Assembly: GCF_013618625.1 (NCBI RefSeq)
Contig: NZ_JABRWO010000005.1
Span: 288,419-352,418 of the forward strand
Reading direction: 5' to 3'
Source of the DNA: Bremerella alba
GTDB taxonomy: Bacteria > Planctomycetota > Planctomycetia > Pirellulales > Pirellulaceae
Length of the DNA: 64,000 nt
Shown here one piece after another: positions 45,801 to 55,923 of the stretch. The position numbers and the translations under genes are program-made. Position 1 is the first letter of the stretch. Every line of letters starts with the position of its first letter. Under the pieces are notes generated by a model that searched no databases, was not told the origin of the DNA, and saw nothing but the letters and a program-made list of their open reading frames with translations.

Positions 45801-47325
45801 GGAAATAACGCGAAGGATCAGCCGTCGGCTCGACGAACTTGAAGATCGCATTTCCGCCAGTATCACCGGCGGCAAGTGGGGCTCCGATGCCACCGTCCAT
45901 TTGTTCCCAAGTGTACGTCAGTGGGTTTCCTTCCGGATCAGAGCCGATGGCGGTCAGCACAAACGGAGTGTTCGCCGGAATGGTATAATCGGCTCCAGCG
46001 TCGACGGTCGGAATCATATTTCCGGTAGTGATTCGAGTACCCACATTCGGAATGGTGTCATCGACGTGGGCGATGATTTCATCAAAGCTGTAGGCGCTGA
46101 AATAAGGGACAGAGTTGGCTTGAATATCGTCCGGTCCACAGAGACCGGCGTATCCCATAATCGTGGCGCCACTTCCCGGTTCTACAGCGGAACCGTTATT
46201 CGGGCCGCCGCAATATGCCCAAGTGTGAAACGCACCAAACTGATGCCCAATTTCGTGAGAGACGAAGTCGATATAGAAGACATCCGATTCAACGTCATTC
46301 AGAACAGTAGCACCCTGTGCTTTAATGGCATCAACGCCCACGCTACCTACAGCAGCTAGGCCATTTAGTGCATTCGCATCGTACCCAAACATGTGGCCGA
46401 TGTCATAATTGGCAACACCAATCGCCGCGTCAATTGCCGTCTGATTCTCATCAAGGACTGTGTTTAAGTCGTTCTGATCCGCATAGGGGTCGGTTGCAGC
46501 ATCGGTATAAATAACTAGGTCGTTGTTTGCGACCAATTCGAGACGGATCCCTACTTCAGACTCGTAAACACCGGTAATACGGTTGAGGGCCGTAGTTATC
46601 CCCGCCAACCCACCGGCAACCGTTCCACCAAAGTACTGCGTATATTCTGCGCTGGCAGCGATTGCCGTCCGATAAACGCGCAGTTCTGTTCCGGAGCTTC
46701 GAGCAAAGGTCTCAACATCGAATGCTCTAGCTGAAAGATCCGTAGTGTCCGTTCCATGCTGGTGATCCTGCACATCAATCGGCAGGTCTAAATCCGTGGC
46801 AATCGCATCACTGCGGAAGTAAGACGTGTAGTAATCATCTTCCAGGTGATAGTAAGGATCGACGTTAAACGAACCTTCCAGGCTCAAGACCTGGGCATGG
46901 AAACCAAGCGGCGTGATGTCCATGCGAAGATTGCCGAAATCGTTGTCCAGCGAATAGCCGACAAAGGTCTGGATGTCGGTATATTTGGCGGCCAATTCCG
47001 GGGCCAGCAAGTTGGTCCTGTAGACAGCAAAGCTCTCGAAGGTCCCGTCCGGACGTGGTAGCTCAACCACAATGCCGCTTTGGCCAGAGAACTCATCGGG
47101 AGCGGTGCCTAGTAGCCCACGCATTGCGTCTACATCTAAGGCAAGTCCTTCAAAACTAGTGGCAACTTCTTTTGCTTCCTTCCCCGACTCGCTGGCTGGA
47201 ATCGCTTCGAGAGATTCCCATAAGTCGGCGGAGAGCATCGACCGGGTTTCTAGATGTTCTAGTTGACTTCGATGCACGTCATTAGGGCGACGCTTTGAGG
47301 ATCTACGGTTGCCGCGGCACTTCAT
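42856..47325 (-). CDS. LEPR-XLL reprolysin-like metalloprotease with GEVED and dockerin
   Basis: The start is placed at the ATG at 47325 (about 1489 residues), with AAGGGGAG seven bases upstream; an in-frame ATG at 47385 lacks such a site. The basic N-terminus leads to LEHLETRSMLSA (22-33), a LEPR-XLL motif, with no signal peptide. A reprolysin-type metalloprotease domain spans about 110-420: RVYRTAIAASAEYTQYFGG, then SHEIGHQFGAFHTW at about 356-369 with the complete zinc-binding HExxHxxGxxH, and TIMGYAGLCG as Met-turn. Ig-like modules follow (NPLTYTWEQMDGGIG; TGGAAFNFTWDV), then a beta-rich centre, a GEVED-type end (FGEIEDYKVFI), a cadherin-like module, and a dockerin (DVNNDGNLTSLDYIAILNEL and DINADGHFSSLDLLAMID). 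The acidic tail contains EDDVFADPEWDSELLSY. Likely a secreted protease attached to the surface. Its terminator separates it from the giant gene. Confidence 0.87.
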   Translation of the reverse strand: MKCRGNRRSSKRRPNDVHRSQLEHLETRSMLSADLWESLEAIPASESGKEAKEVATSFEGLALDVDAMRGLLGTAPDEFSGQSGIVVELPRPDGTFESFAVYRTNLLAPELAAKYTDIQTFVGYSLDNDFGNLRMDITPLGFHAQVLSLEGSFNVDPYYHLEDDYYTSYFRSDAIATDLDLPIDVQDHQHGTDTTDLSARAFDVETFARSSGTELRVYRTAIAASAEYTQYFGGTVAGGLAGITTALNRITGVYESEVGIRLELVANNDLVIYTDAATDPYADQNDLNTVLDENQTAIDAAIGVANYDIGHMFGYDANALNGLAAVGSVGVDAIKAQGATVLNDVESDVFYIDFVSHEIGHQFGAFHTWAYCGGPNNGSAVEPGSGATIMGYAGLCGPDDIQANSVPYFSAYSFDEIIAHVDDTIPNVGTRITTGNMIPTVDAGADYTIPANTPFVLTAIGSDPEGNPLTYTWEQMDGGIGAPLAAGDTGGNAIFKFVEPTADPSRYFPAYADVLNNTTSIGEAYPSTDRDLNFRVTVRDDNGTYTAINNDDMLITVVDTGTPFQFIDPNPGETLTGGAAFNFTWDVAGTNAGQINAQNVRITMSIDGGLTFSETVVDSTSNDGSEELTVPNVASDQVRFRIEAIGNVFYDITNANLTVEQGAGGVGAVDACGVALPEGTTSFAGAVGGNFFASNHAILDGTNPGQLGYDEVILDFLRGSGTSSVIPKSQYSIAVVGNGNVDWSFTNGTQAATGYERTDFYNINFIDPSVFNELIAHDLIIILSSESAVTDGLSDSEMALWATVEDNLANAVNDRGLDLWVGASGGDDAYHDFLPSGVLTTTAETGLDPLDGFEVTVEGQLLGITETMVDAADATFYYSGLDNDLASLEQRYIGESISVAAAGIAFVGDEMILAADVPGGTTQGMVGLAFQDLNMDGFRDPLEMGVGGAKFFIDYNGDGVIGLCEPTATSNTAGQFVLRSAYSGTFEVLPVPSPGAVVTTEGRVFVTIQEDGSASLSAPLEFGVIAGSDGGNGGLGGSTPVAQGAYLGNSPIADDGVFFGNGIKKGANTVTITSSVAHSNVIMNAWLDLNKDGDFNDANERIFTNVRLTPGQHDYTFTIPQNIFDDSVLPDLARLAANMRFRVGPTLDIAPTANDAFGEIEDYKVFITQEAESGLVAVDDVFTYEEDTDGQVFNVLANDSSFFNRSLTIVPGSVTNISPVEVPPLDIYVSPDGTRIIFDAAGVMDLTEDITFEYMVQDSTGVTETATVTLVAPIDPLATTTTANPLAFNNKNLNVDVNNDGNLTSLDYIAILNELRTSGSRVLPNFGSGSSNFNMFIDINADGHFSSLDLLAMIDTLSTYHLQGEALEQEPVSGESVQTLSAVPVVEVAAPISKKEVVATTAPASRTDGAFQVVASDLVIASESGEGEPLETQVVYDEFATEQAFSSLGSDQSDLLWSDTDELEFASTAGEAEDDVFADPEWDSELLSY

Positions 47326-47718
47326 GGAATCACTCCCCTTACGCAGGATGAATCTCAGGTTGTTTCTGGTGAAATGGGCGATCAAGGCGGTCTATATATT
47401 GATCGAGCAGGCACGATGAGTATCCGTGCCAGATCAAAAAGTGATCGCAAACAAGCCCAGAATCGAGCCTTACGACAACTTCGTTGGTTAGCCTTGCCCC
47501 GCCATTTAGGTAGTTCGACGGAATATACTTAGACTGACGATAGTTACGAATGTTCCGATTTTCTACCCATTTCCCCAGAAATAGACAAAAACGAATCCCC
47601 CCGGCAGGATGGTCTCTGCCAGAGAATTCGTCTTAAGTGTCCATTGTGCGCAAAAAAATAAGGTCGACGTGTTCGTCGACCCTATTAATGATTCTTCTAA
47701 GTCCTGAACGAGACCACC
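47326..47718. other. Intergenic region, no gene seen
   Basis: The 393 bases lie upstream of the reprolysin-like gene and downstream of the BBP7-like gene, both on the minus strand. Apart from the terminator at 47652-47681 nothing is recognised. The promoter of the reprolysin-like gene should lie in 47330-47640. Confidence 0.5.
47652..47681 (-). terminator. Intrinsic terminator of the Gly/Cys-rich BBP7-like gene
   Basis: On the minus strand GGTCGACG (47681-47674) pairs perfectly with CGTCGACC (47669-47662) around a four-base loop. The stem continues outward with one mismatch into an AAT/ATT pair, and a T-run follows (47658-47652). It begins 38 bases after the stop at 47719. Confidence 0.85.
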
Positions 47719-49260
47719 TTACCAGGTGTACTCGAAACCGACCGTTGGACCGTGATAAAGAGCGTTTCCATTGTCATTGATCGACGCTTGTCGGCCTGCC
47801 AATGCGGTTCCCAGAGGCAAAGCACCCCCGGTCTCGAAGTTGAACGAGTCGCTACCCAGGGCAATACCGTCGATGTAAACAATCTGGTAACCGGCTCGCA
47901 AGGTTCCGCGAGGAACAATCTTGAAGGTACTCAGGAAGCCTGCTTCGAGCACCATCGAGGCACGTCGCGAAGAAGCTGTTTCCTGAATGATTGTTGCGGC
48001 ATCGTTCAGTGCGATCGTCGAATCGTAGGTGGCACGGTTACCGTACACACCGATTTCGCCGAACATCGACAAGGTCCAGCGAGTGGTCAGCCGCAGGGCC
48101 GAATCCGCACCGAACTGGGCACCGAACAGGTCGTTGTCGGCGTCGATGCTGTAAGCCAGGTTGCCGCTGCCACCTTGCGTGTCGAAGACAGCGTCGTCGT
48201 CCACACGGACATAGCGGAAACCAACCCACCACGAGCTTTGCCACCAGCAGTTGGCCGAGGTGAAGAAGCGTCGCATGTTCAACTCGAACGAATCCATGCG
48301 ATTCGAGGTCGAGAACATCTGCAGAGTGCTTCCTTGGCCCGTCTCAGCGTAACCGCCAACCGGATCCACACCGAAGCCCGAGAAGGCCGATACCAGGTCG
48401 CCGTTGCCATAGACAGCCTGTGACGATGCCCAGTTTCCAATGCCGAGGTAGCTGAATTCTATGTAGCTACCAGGCATGAAGGTGCGATTGAGCGACATCC
48501 GAACACCACCTTGGTTGGTGAAATCGTAGTTGTCGGTGTTCAGCACTGGGTTGTTGGCAGCACCCTGCGAAGTCAAGTTCGTCGATGTGTTGCCAGGCTC
48601 GAACGTGAAGAAGGTCGCATCGACCACCACGTCAGCCCAACGCGGAGCACAACGTCCGCCGTAGGGTGTCATGTCCCAGGCATTGCCAATCCCGCGGCTG
48701 AAGCCACAGTAGATGTGACCGCCGGTCAAGCCGCAACAGCCGCCGCATCCGGCACCGCCACAGGCTTCGCAGCCACCGTTGCCCAGGTGCTTGCCCAAGT
48801 GACCACCGCCACCTCCGCCCATGCACTGCTGACATCCAGCACCGCTACAGCCTTGGCATCCGGGGCCGCCATGACCACCGAGGTGACCGGCCGGCATAAC
48901 ATTCGGGTCCATCATCGGACCACCAGGTGCCCCCATGGGCATCCCGTAACCGGCTTGCATTACAGGCCCGGGAGCATAGCCCCCGGCCATGCCCGGCATC
49001 ATCATCTGGCCATAGGGATCCATGGCAACGTAGGGGTTCGCCCCCGGCGGCATCTGCGGTTGCATCTGCGGCCCAAGTTGTTCATCGGACTGAGGCTTAT
49101 CGTGCCAATCGCCGTTGGCAAAACTTACCACGGCAGACGAATCTTGGCCGATCGTCTTTTGACCGATCTGCTTGGCATAGGTTGTCTTTTCAGCGTTCGC
49201 CGGTGCGGCAAATAACACTGCGGACAACATTAAGGCAGTCCACAAGGTAGTGGCTCTCAT
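47719..49260 (-). CDS. BBP7-like outer-membrane protein with Gly/Cys/Met-rich segment
   Basis: The ATG at 49260 (513 residues) is chosen because AGAGGA precedes it and a signal peptide begins there (MRATTLWTALMLSAVLFAAP, cleavage likely after ANA). A longer frame to 49353 lacks these features. After a polar stretch, residues about 55-115 are Met/Pro/Gly-rich, and about 120-175 form a dense Gly/Cys/His region (CQGCSGAGCQQCMGGGGG and CEACGGAGCGGCC). The barrel then starts at WADVVVDATFFTFEPGNTS and runs in alternating strands to YHGPTVGFEYTW with a terminal aromatic. It is related in plan to the BBP7-type protein at 18072-19553. The CxxC-like repeats look like zinc-finger or disulfide knots, but in an exported protein disulfide cross-linking is more plausible. 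Role unknown. Confidence 0.8.
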   Translation of the reverse strand: MRATTLWTALMLSAVLFAAPANAEKTTYAKQIGQKTIGQDSSAVVSFANGDWHDKPQSDEQLGPQMQPQMPPGANPYVAMDPYGQMMMPGMAGGYAPGPVMQAGYGMPMGAPGGPMMDPNVMPAGHLGGHGGPGCQGCSGAGCQQCMGGGGGGHLGKHLGNGGCEACGGAGCGGCCGLTGGHIYCGFSRGIGNAWDMTPYGGRCAPRWADVVVDATFFTFEPGNTSTNLTSQGAANNPVLNTDNYDFTNQGGVRMSLNRTFMPGSYIEFSYLGIGNWASSQAVYGNGDLVSAFSGFGVDPVGGYAETGQGSTLQMFSTSNRMDSFELNMRRFFTSANCWWQSSWWVGFRYVRVDDDAVFDTQGGSGNLAYSIDADNDLFGAQFGADSALRLTTRWTLSMFGEIGVYGNRATYDSTIALNDAATIIQETASSRRASMVLEAGFLSTFKIVPRGTLRAGYQIVYIDGIALGSDSFNFETGGALPLGTALAGRQASINDNGNALYHGPTVGFEYTW

Positions 49261-49526
49261 GGGTTCCTCTTTCGCAATCGAAAGGCAAACTGGATGGCCC
49301 AGTGGTCGACAACGGTTGGTGAATTGGCAATCTGAAGGTCGCCCCAAGGGCAAACCTCGAGTGCGACTCAGGTTGAATCTTCGATACCTTCAACACAACC
49401 AATCGGCACGGAAACGCAGGAAGAACCAACACTTTCACTACGAGCCGCAGATATTTTGCAAATTAACAGACCGGAACCCTCGCTAGCGTGCCAAATCGGG
49501 CTTGCACTGAGAGAAACGGTCTTAAT

Positions 49527-49922
49527 TCACACCGTTTCCGCTGCTGGGCGCTCTCGCCGCTTTTGCCAAGTCAGCACGTTGAGAGTGAGCGACATCCCCA
49601 AGGCCACTATTCCAACGGCCGCAGTCGCATAGGTCACCATGACAGGGTCTGAGTCCCAGCCGGTGCAGCCGTCGAGGCAGTACTTAATAAACGAGCCGGG
49701 CAGGGGACCTTCACCCAACGCACGCTTCACCTGCCAATGCCAATCGGTGAAGGGACAGTAGCCCCAGCCAAAGAACGGACTGAGCACTGTCCACGAGGCG
49801 AGCGTCAATACGATCAGAAGTAAATGAGCCTTCCGTGTTCTCTCAAAAGCCCAGCCTAGGGCATTAAACGCGGTGAGGGCGACATGAAAGATCAGCAAGA
49901 AGTAGTCCAGAAAGATAAGCAT
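49527..49922 (-). CDS. Small DUF2784-like integral membrane protein
   Basis: 131 residues from the ATG at 49922; a GTG at 49928 would add two residues. Three to four hydrophobic helices are visible: MLIFLDYFLLIFHVALTAF, then HLLLIVLTLASWTVLSPFFG, and a C-terminal VTYATAAVGIVALGMSLTL. The central phrase FGWGYCPFTDWHWQVKRALG resembles the conserved core of DUF2784-type membrane proteins (a CP-T-D/E-W motif after the second helix). Several cysteines lie in the loop before the last helix (YCLDGCTGW). The function of the family is unknown. Its neighbours on either side are unrelated genes, and it appears to be a single-gene unit. Confidence 0.65.
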   Translation of the reverse strand: MLIFLDYFLLIFHVALTAFNALGWAFERTRKAHLLLIVLTLASWTVLSPFFGWGYCPFTDWHWQVKRALGEGPLPGSFIKYCLDGCTGWDSDPVMVTYATAAVGIVALGMSLTLNVLTWQKRRERPAAETV

Positions 49923-50332
49923 TGCCACGGATCTCGCACCGTCCTAACAAGTTGAGCGAGTTTTCTCTGACTTGTTAGTACGACGATGCTGGCCCATCGT
50001 TCGGTTTTGCCTCTTGCCGAAAAGGGTACTACTGGCCGTATACCAGACTGGGCATTCGTTGCTATTTTTCTAGTTGAAATCCATTCTTCGGAAAACCACA
50101 TCCCGCCCCTTAGCAACCCACCCTTTATGACTATTTGCCAGTAGCCTATCTTTCCAGATCAAGGCCTCGCTTGACAACTAAGTGATTTACCACGCCATTA
50201 ATGCCTATGTATAAACGCGCAATAAACGCCCGCCCTGCCATCGCAAAGTTTTATTTATTTGTTATTTTTGCTATTTACTGCTAAAACGCGTGCCTCTTCA
50301 CTTTCTCTTCTGTTCAGTTTAGGAGCACGCAA
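49923..50332. other. Divergent intergenic region, no gene seen
   Basis: 410 bases between the DUF2784-like gene (minus) and a DUF1559 gene (plus). The right half (50220-50290) is AT-rich, as expected for a promoter area. A TTGACA at 50171-50176 has no well-spaced -10 box, so I do not call a promoter. Confidence 0.4.
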
Positions 50333-51301
50333 ATGCGCGGGAAAAATGGTTTCACGCTTGTCGAGCTATTGGTAGTGATCGCAATCATTGGTGTCCTTAT
50401 TGCCTTACTCCTTCCGGCAGTTCAACAGGCACGGGAATCGGCTCGTCGAATGAGCTGCAACAACAACCTGAAGAACTTGGCCTTGGGTTTTCATAACCAT
50501 CACGACATTTTTGGCCAGTTTCCAGCTGGGGGAGATGACGGTGCCGCCAACCAGGAAATGTGGGGCTGGGGTGCTCATATCCTCCCGTTTATCGAACAGA
50601 CATCTCTGTACGACCAATTACGCGTCTCAGAGCAAGATTTAAGAGTCACTCTCGACGACACAACGCTTCGTAATTTGACGCAGACGAAGCTTGATATCTT
50701 TATTTGCCCGTCCGACCCCGGCAAACACTTGATGGATGGCGGCCAGATGAACAGCGGTACCGGCCGGCACTTCAACGGTAATTCCAGCGTAGACAACAAC
50801 TTCCGCGTGGCGAAATCGAACTATATCGGTGTTTGCGGGATGTTCGACGTTGATCATCGCCGCAACAACGGACTGCTGTTTCGTGGTAGCGAAATTCGCT
50901 TCGCAGACATCACCGACGGCACCTCGAATACGTTCATGCTCGGCGAACGCAATTTGCGATGTGCCCAAGGTGCATGGGTCGGTAATCGCAATGTGACCGG
51001 CGGCGGCCCCCAGGGTGCTGATTACACCATTGGACGAATCACCATTCCTGTTAATCACACCAGCAACGCATCGCATCAATGCGTGGAGGGTTTTGCCAGC
51101 CAGCATCCTGGTGGCTCATTGTTTGCCTACGCCGATGGTTCGGTCCACTTTATTTCCGACACAATCGACTACAACAACGACGGTATCAACGGAAATACCC
51201 AAGCTGCGGATACGACTCCGCCAAGCTTCAATTCCAGTAATCTCGGTACTTACCAGCGTTTAGGTACTCGCGATGATGGAGCCCCGATCAGCAACGGCTA
51301 G
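50333..51301 (+). CDS. DUF1559 pilin-like protein with prepilin methylation motif
   Basis: 322 residues; AGGAGC lies about nine bases before the ATG at 50333. The N-terminus GFTLVELLVVIAIIGVLIAL is a textbook type IV prepilin / type II pseudopilin cleavage and methylation site followed by the hydrophobic helix. The rest matches the planctomycete DUF1559 family: LLLPAVQQARESARRMSC, NNLKNLALGFHNHHDIFGQF, DGTSNTFMLGERN, and the terminal H-x9-DG signature (HPGGSLFAYADG) followed by SVHFI. These proteins are very abundant in Planctomycetes and are thought to be processed by the prepilin peptidase and held in the envelope; their function is unresolved. A strong hairpin follows the stop codon, and a small lipoprotein gene lies 146 bases downstream. 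Confidence 0.93.
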   Translation: MRGKNGFTLVELLVVIAIIGVLIALLLPAVQQARESARRMSCNNNLKNLALGFHNHHDIFGQFPAGGDDGAANQEMWGWGAHILPFIEQTSLYDQLRVSEQDLRVTLDDTTLRNLTQTKLDIFICPSDPGKHLMDGGQMNSGTGRHFNGNSSVDNNFRVAKSNYIGVCGMFDVDHRRNNGLLFRGSEIRFADITDGTSNTFMLGERNLRCAQGAWVGNRNVTGGGPQGADYTIGRITIPVNHTSNASHQCVEGFASQHPGGSLFAYADGSVHFISDTIDYNNDGINGNTQAADTTPPSFNSSNLGTYQRLGTRDDGAPISNG

Positions 51302-51313
51302 TCCCACAGTCCA

Positions 51314-51356
51314 AGCGTGGAGGTCAACGGAATTTCATCCAATTGACCTTCACGCT
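51314..51356 (+). terminator. Long hairpin after the first DUF1559 gene
   Basis: AGCGTGGAGGTCAA (51314-51327) pairs with TTGACCTTCACGCT (51343-51356): fourteen pairs with one G-U, and a 15-base loop. A pyrimidine-rich but not pure T tract follows. Located between the DUF1559 gene and its lipoprotein partner, it could terminate or reduce read-through. Confidence 0.6.
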
Positions 51357-51447
51357 TATCTCTCATCATCGTGGGGGTGACTATCCAGCACCGCTCCGGG
51401 CATCCCAACCTTATCTCGCCTTACTCTAATTTTTGGGCACGGTAGCC

Positions 51448-51846
51448 ATGCGACGCTTAGTTTGTTTTTCGCTTTTACTCTTGATCGCTTTCCTAGGCTG
51501 CGAAACAGGCCACCACGAAGGCGTGACCGGTCATGTTACCCTGGACGGCCAGCCCCTTGCCAACGCCGAAGTCATCTTCACTCCAGCCGAACGTGGCCGA
51601 CCGGCCATCGCAATGACCGATGCTTCCGGCGCGTATGAATTGGTGTATACCATCAACGAGAAAGGGGCGCCGGCTGGGAAATATATCGTACGGATCCGTA
51701 CGGCCACTACCACGCCAGGCGAAGACGGACGCGATGTCCAGAGCCCTGAGACAGTCCCTGCCAAATACAATCGCCACAGCGAACTATCCGTTGTGGTGAA
51801 AGAAGGGGAAGCAAACCAGTTCGATTTCGAACTTCAGTCGCAATAG
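51448..51846 (+). CDS. Small lipoprotein with carboxypeptidase-regulatory-like fold
   Basis: The start is the ATG at 51448 (132 residues), directly before the signal MRRLVCFSLLLLIAFLG. The cysteine at residue 18 completes a lipobox (FLGC), so the protein should be lipid-anchored. The mature part reads as one beta-sandwich: VTGHVTLDGQPLANAEVIF, then ASGAYELVY and PAGKYIVRI, typical of carboxypeptidase regulatory-like / transthyretin-like domains, ending with the phrase VPAKYNRHSELSVVV. Small lipoproteins of this kind commonly sit beside DUF1559 genes in Planctomycetes, as here (146 bases downstream) and again at 60369-61830. No enzymatic activity is expected. A role in holding or shielding the pilin-like partner is speculative. 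Confidence 0.85.
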   Translation: MRRLVCFSLLLLIAFLGCETGHHEGVTGHVTLDGQPLANAEVIFTPAERGRPAIAMTDASGAYELVYTINEKGAPAGKYIVRIRTATTTPGEDGRDVQSPETVPAKYNRHSELSVVVKEGEANQFDFELQSQ

Positions 51847-51863
51847 CACGCTCAAGAAACGAT

Positions 51864-51896
51864 AGAAGGGCGTACCTGCAGGCAGGCAGCCCTTCT
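51864..51896. terminator. Hairpin between convergent genes
   Basis: AGAAGGGC (51864-51871) and GCCCTTCT (51889-51896) form a perfect 8-base stem with a 17-base loop, between the lipoprotein stop (51846) and the convergent stop at 51925. There is no T-run; possibly a bidirectional weak terminator. Confidence 0.45.
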
Positions 51897-51924
51897 CGTC
51901 CAATCGCTCTCAGTAGTGAGTTGT

Positions 51925-54808
<2,884 letters not shown>

Positions 54809-55028
54809 TCAAACTCCAGTCAGCTGATGGATGCGAGCAAGTCAGGGTAGAGAAACCCTGTATTATGCACCAAAGCATGCAGGCATGGCAACGCGTGGAA
54901 CTTTAGGCGAAATCCGCAAAGCAGGGAGACTTACCCACAAAAAAACGACATCGACCGCATCCCTCACGCTAGGTATGGTGCTCAAACAGTTCGCTAAATC
55001 AATCGAAGTGGGCAAAAAGGACGAGACC

Positions 55029-55670
55029 ATGCATAGGAATTTACTTGCTCCCTGGGCAGTTCTCACGGGGCTAACCATCGCATTTCCGGCAACCGCAGCC
55101 GAGCCGGCACCAGCACCGCCGGAGATGGTTACCTTTAAGCTCTCGGCTTACGAAAAGTCGGACGGGCCCACGCCTAAACTCCTCGCCTCACCCACCATCA
55201 TGACAGTGACCGGGCGAGAAGTGAACTTCCGCAGCGCCGGCCAAGTGAAATCGAAATTCGATGCCAGCCCCCATGACATCGGCACCCAGTTCACGGCCAT
55301 GATTCATGCCAACGGCAACGACAAGTACGAACTAAAACTCCAGGCCACCCTCGGCAACCTCAAAGCTCCCGAGCAAGACCCCGACACCGAGTGCTTCATC
55401 GAGCAAAAGCTGACGCTCCGAACCATCGTTAACTCTGGCGTGACGAAAAGGATCAACGTCTCACCCGGCCGCTGGTACAGCATCACCATCGAGAAAGCGA
55501 CCCCCAACGCCCAGCCCGGTGCCGGCACCATCCCCGGCACGTCGATACCCAAAACGACAAATTACCCCAGCAACACCTCGTCGCCGGCCCCGAATGTGAC
55601 TCCCACCACCGCTAAGCAGGACCCCAACTTTCGCTACGTCGAAAAGCCCCTTAATTACGTCGAGAGATAA
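55029..55670 (+). CDS. Exported protein of unknown function
   Basis: The ATG at 55029 (213 residues) is chosen: AAGGACG lies about eight bases upstream and a signal peptide starts there (MHRNLLAPWAVLTGLTIAFP, cleavage likely after ATAA). An open frame back to 54831 lacks these. The mature protein opens with a Pro/Ala-rich stretch, then a compact beta region (MVTFKLSAYEKSDGPTPKLL, TIMTVTGREVNFRSAGQVKS, YELKLQATLGNLKAPEQDPD, INVSPGRWYSITIEKATPNA). The alternation suggests a secretin-like or outer-membrane-associated beta domain similar in feel to planctomycete envelope proteins, but I cannot name a family. The C-terminal 50 residues are Pro/Thr/Ser-rich and end NYVER. It is divergent from guaB across 220 bases. 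Role unknown. Confidence 0.7.
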   Translation: MHRNLLAPWAVLTGLTIAFPATAAEPAPAPPEMVTFKLSAYEKSDGPTPKLLASPTIMTVTGREVNFRSAGQVKSKFDASPHDIGTQFTAMIHANGNDKYELKLQATLGNLKAPEQDPDTECFIEQKLTLRTIVNSGVTKRINVSPGRWYSITIEKATPNAQPGAGTIPGTSIPKTTNYPSNTSSPAPNVTPTTAKQDPNFRYVEKPLNYVER

Positions 55671-55697
55671 TCAGGCTCCGAAGCCCGAGACCACGTC

Positions 55698-55729
55698 AGC
55701 GACTTACACCAGTGCCCTCGTAAGTCGCT
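55698..55729. repeat. Perfect 10-base stem hairpin between convergent genes
   Basis: AGCGACTTAC (55698-55707) and GTAAGTCGCT (55720-55729) pair perfectly around a 12-base loop, 28 bases past the stop at 55670. A second inverted repeat CCAGGG/CCCTGG lies at 55765-55786. No T-run follows; the structures may serve as a terminator for the plus-strand gene. Confidence 0.45.
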
Positions 55730-55923
55730 CGCCTCTTAAGCCCTGTAAGGGCAGCCGAATATAGCCAGGGCCGTTCGAGCCCCTGGTTCTTGCCAATCAA
55801 CCACGCCAGCCCTGGCGAAGGCGACCGAAACGCGTGTTAAGTATCCGCCCGGCCTACCAGGCTTTAGGATTGCCGCGCTCTAATGCACGGGACATTGCCG
55901 AGTCTTCACGAGACGACTCTCAC

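Noticed and set aside
19639-47325. The LEPR-XLL gene block as a recently acquired island
   Set aside because: No integrase, transposase, flanking repeat or tRNA is present, and base composition looks like that of the neighbours by eye.
50171-50211. TTGACA upstream of the first DUF1559 gene as a promoter
   Set aside because: The nearest acceptable -10-like element is too far away (about 29 bases) or a poor match at 19 bases.
55764-55787. Stem-loop resembling a tRNA T-arm on the minus strand
   Set aside because: The loop has TCGA but the stem pairs do not fit, and no acceptor, D or anticodon arm surrounds it.
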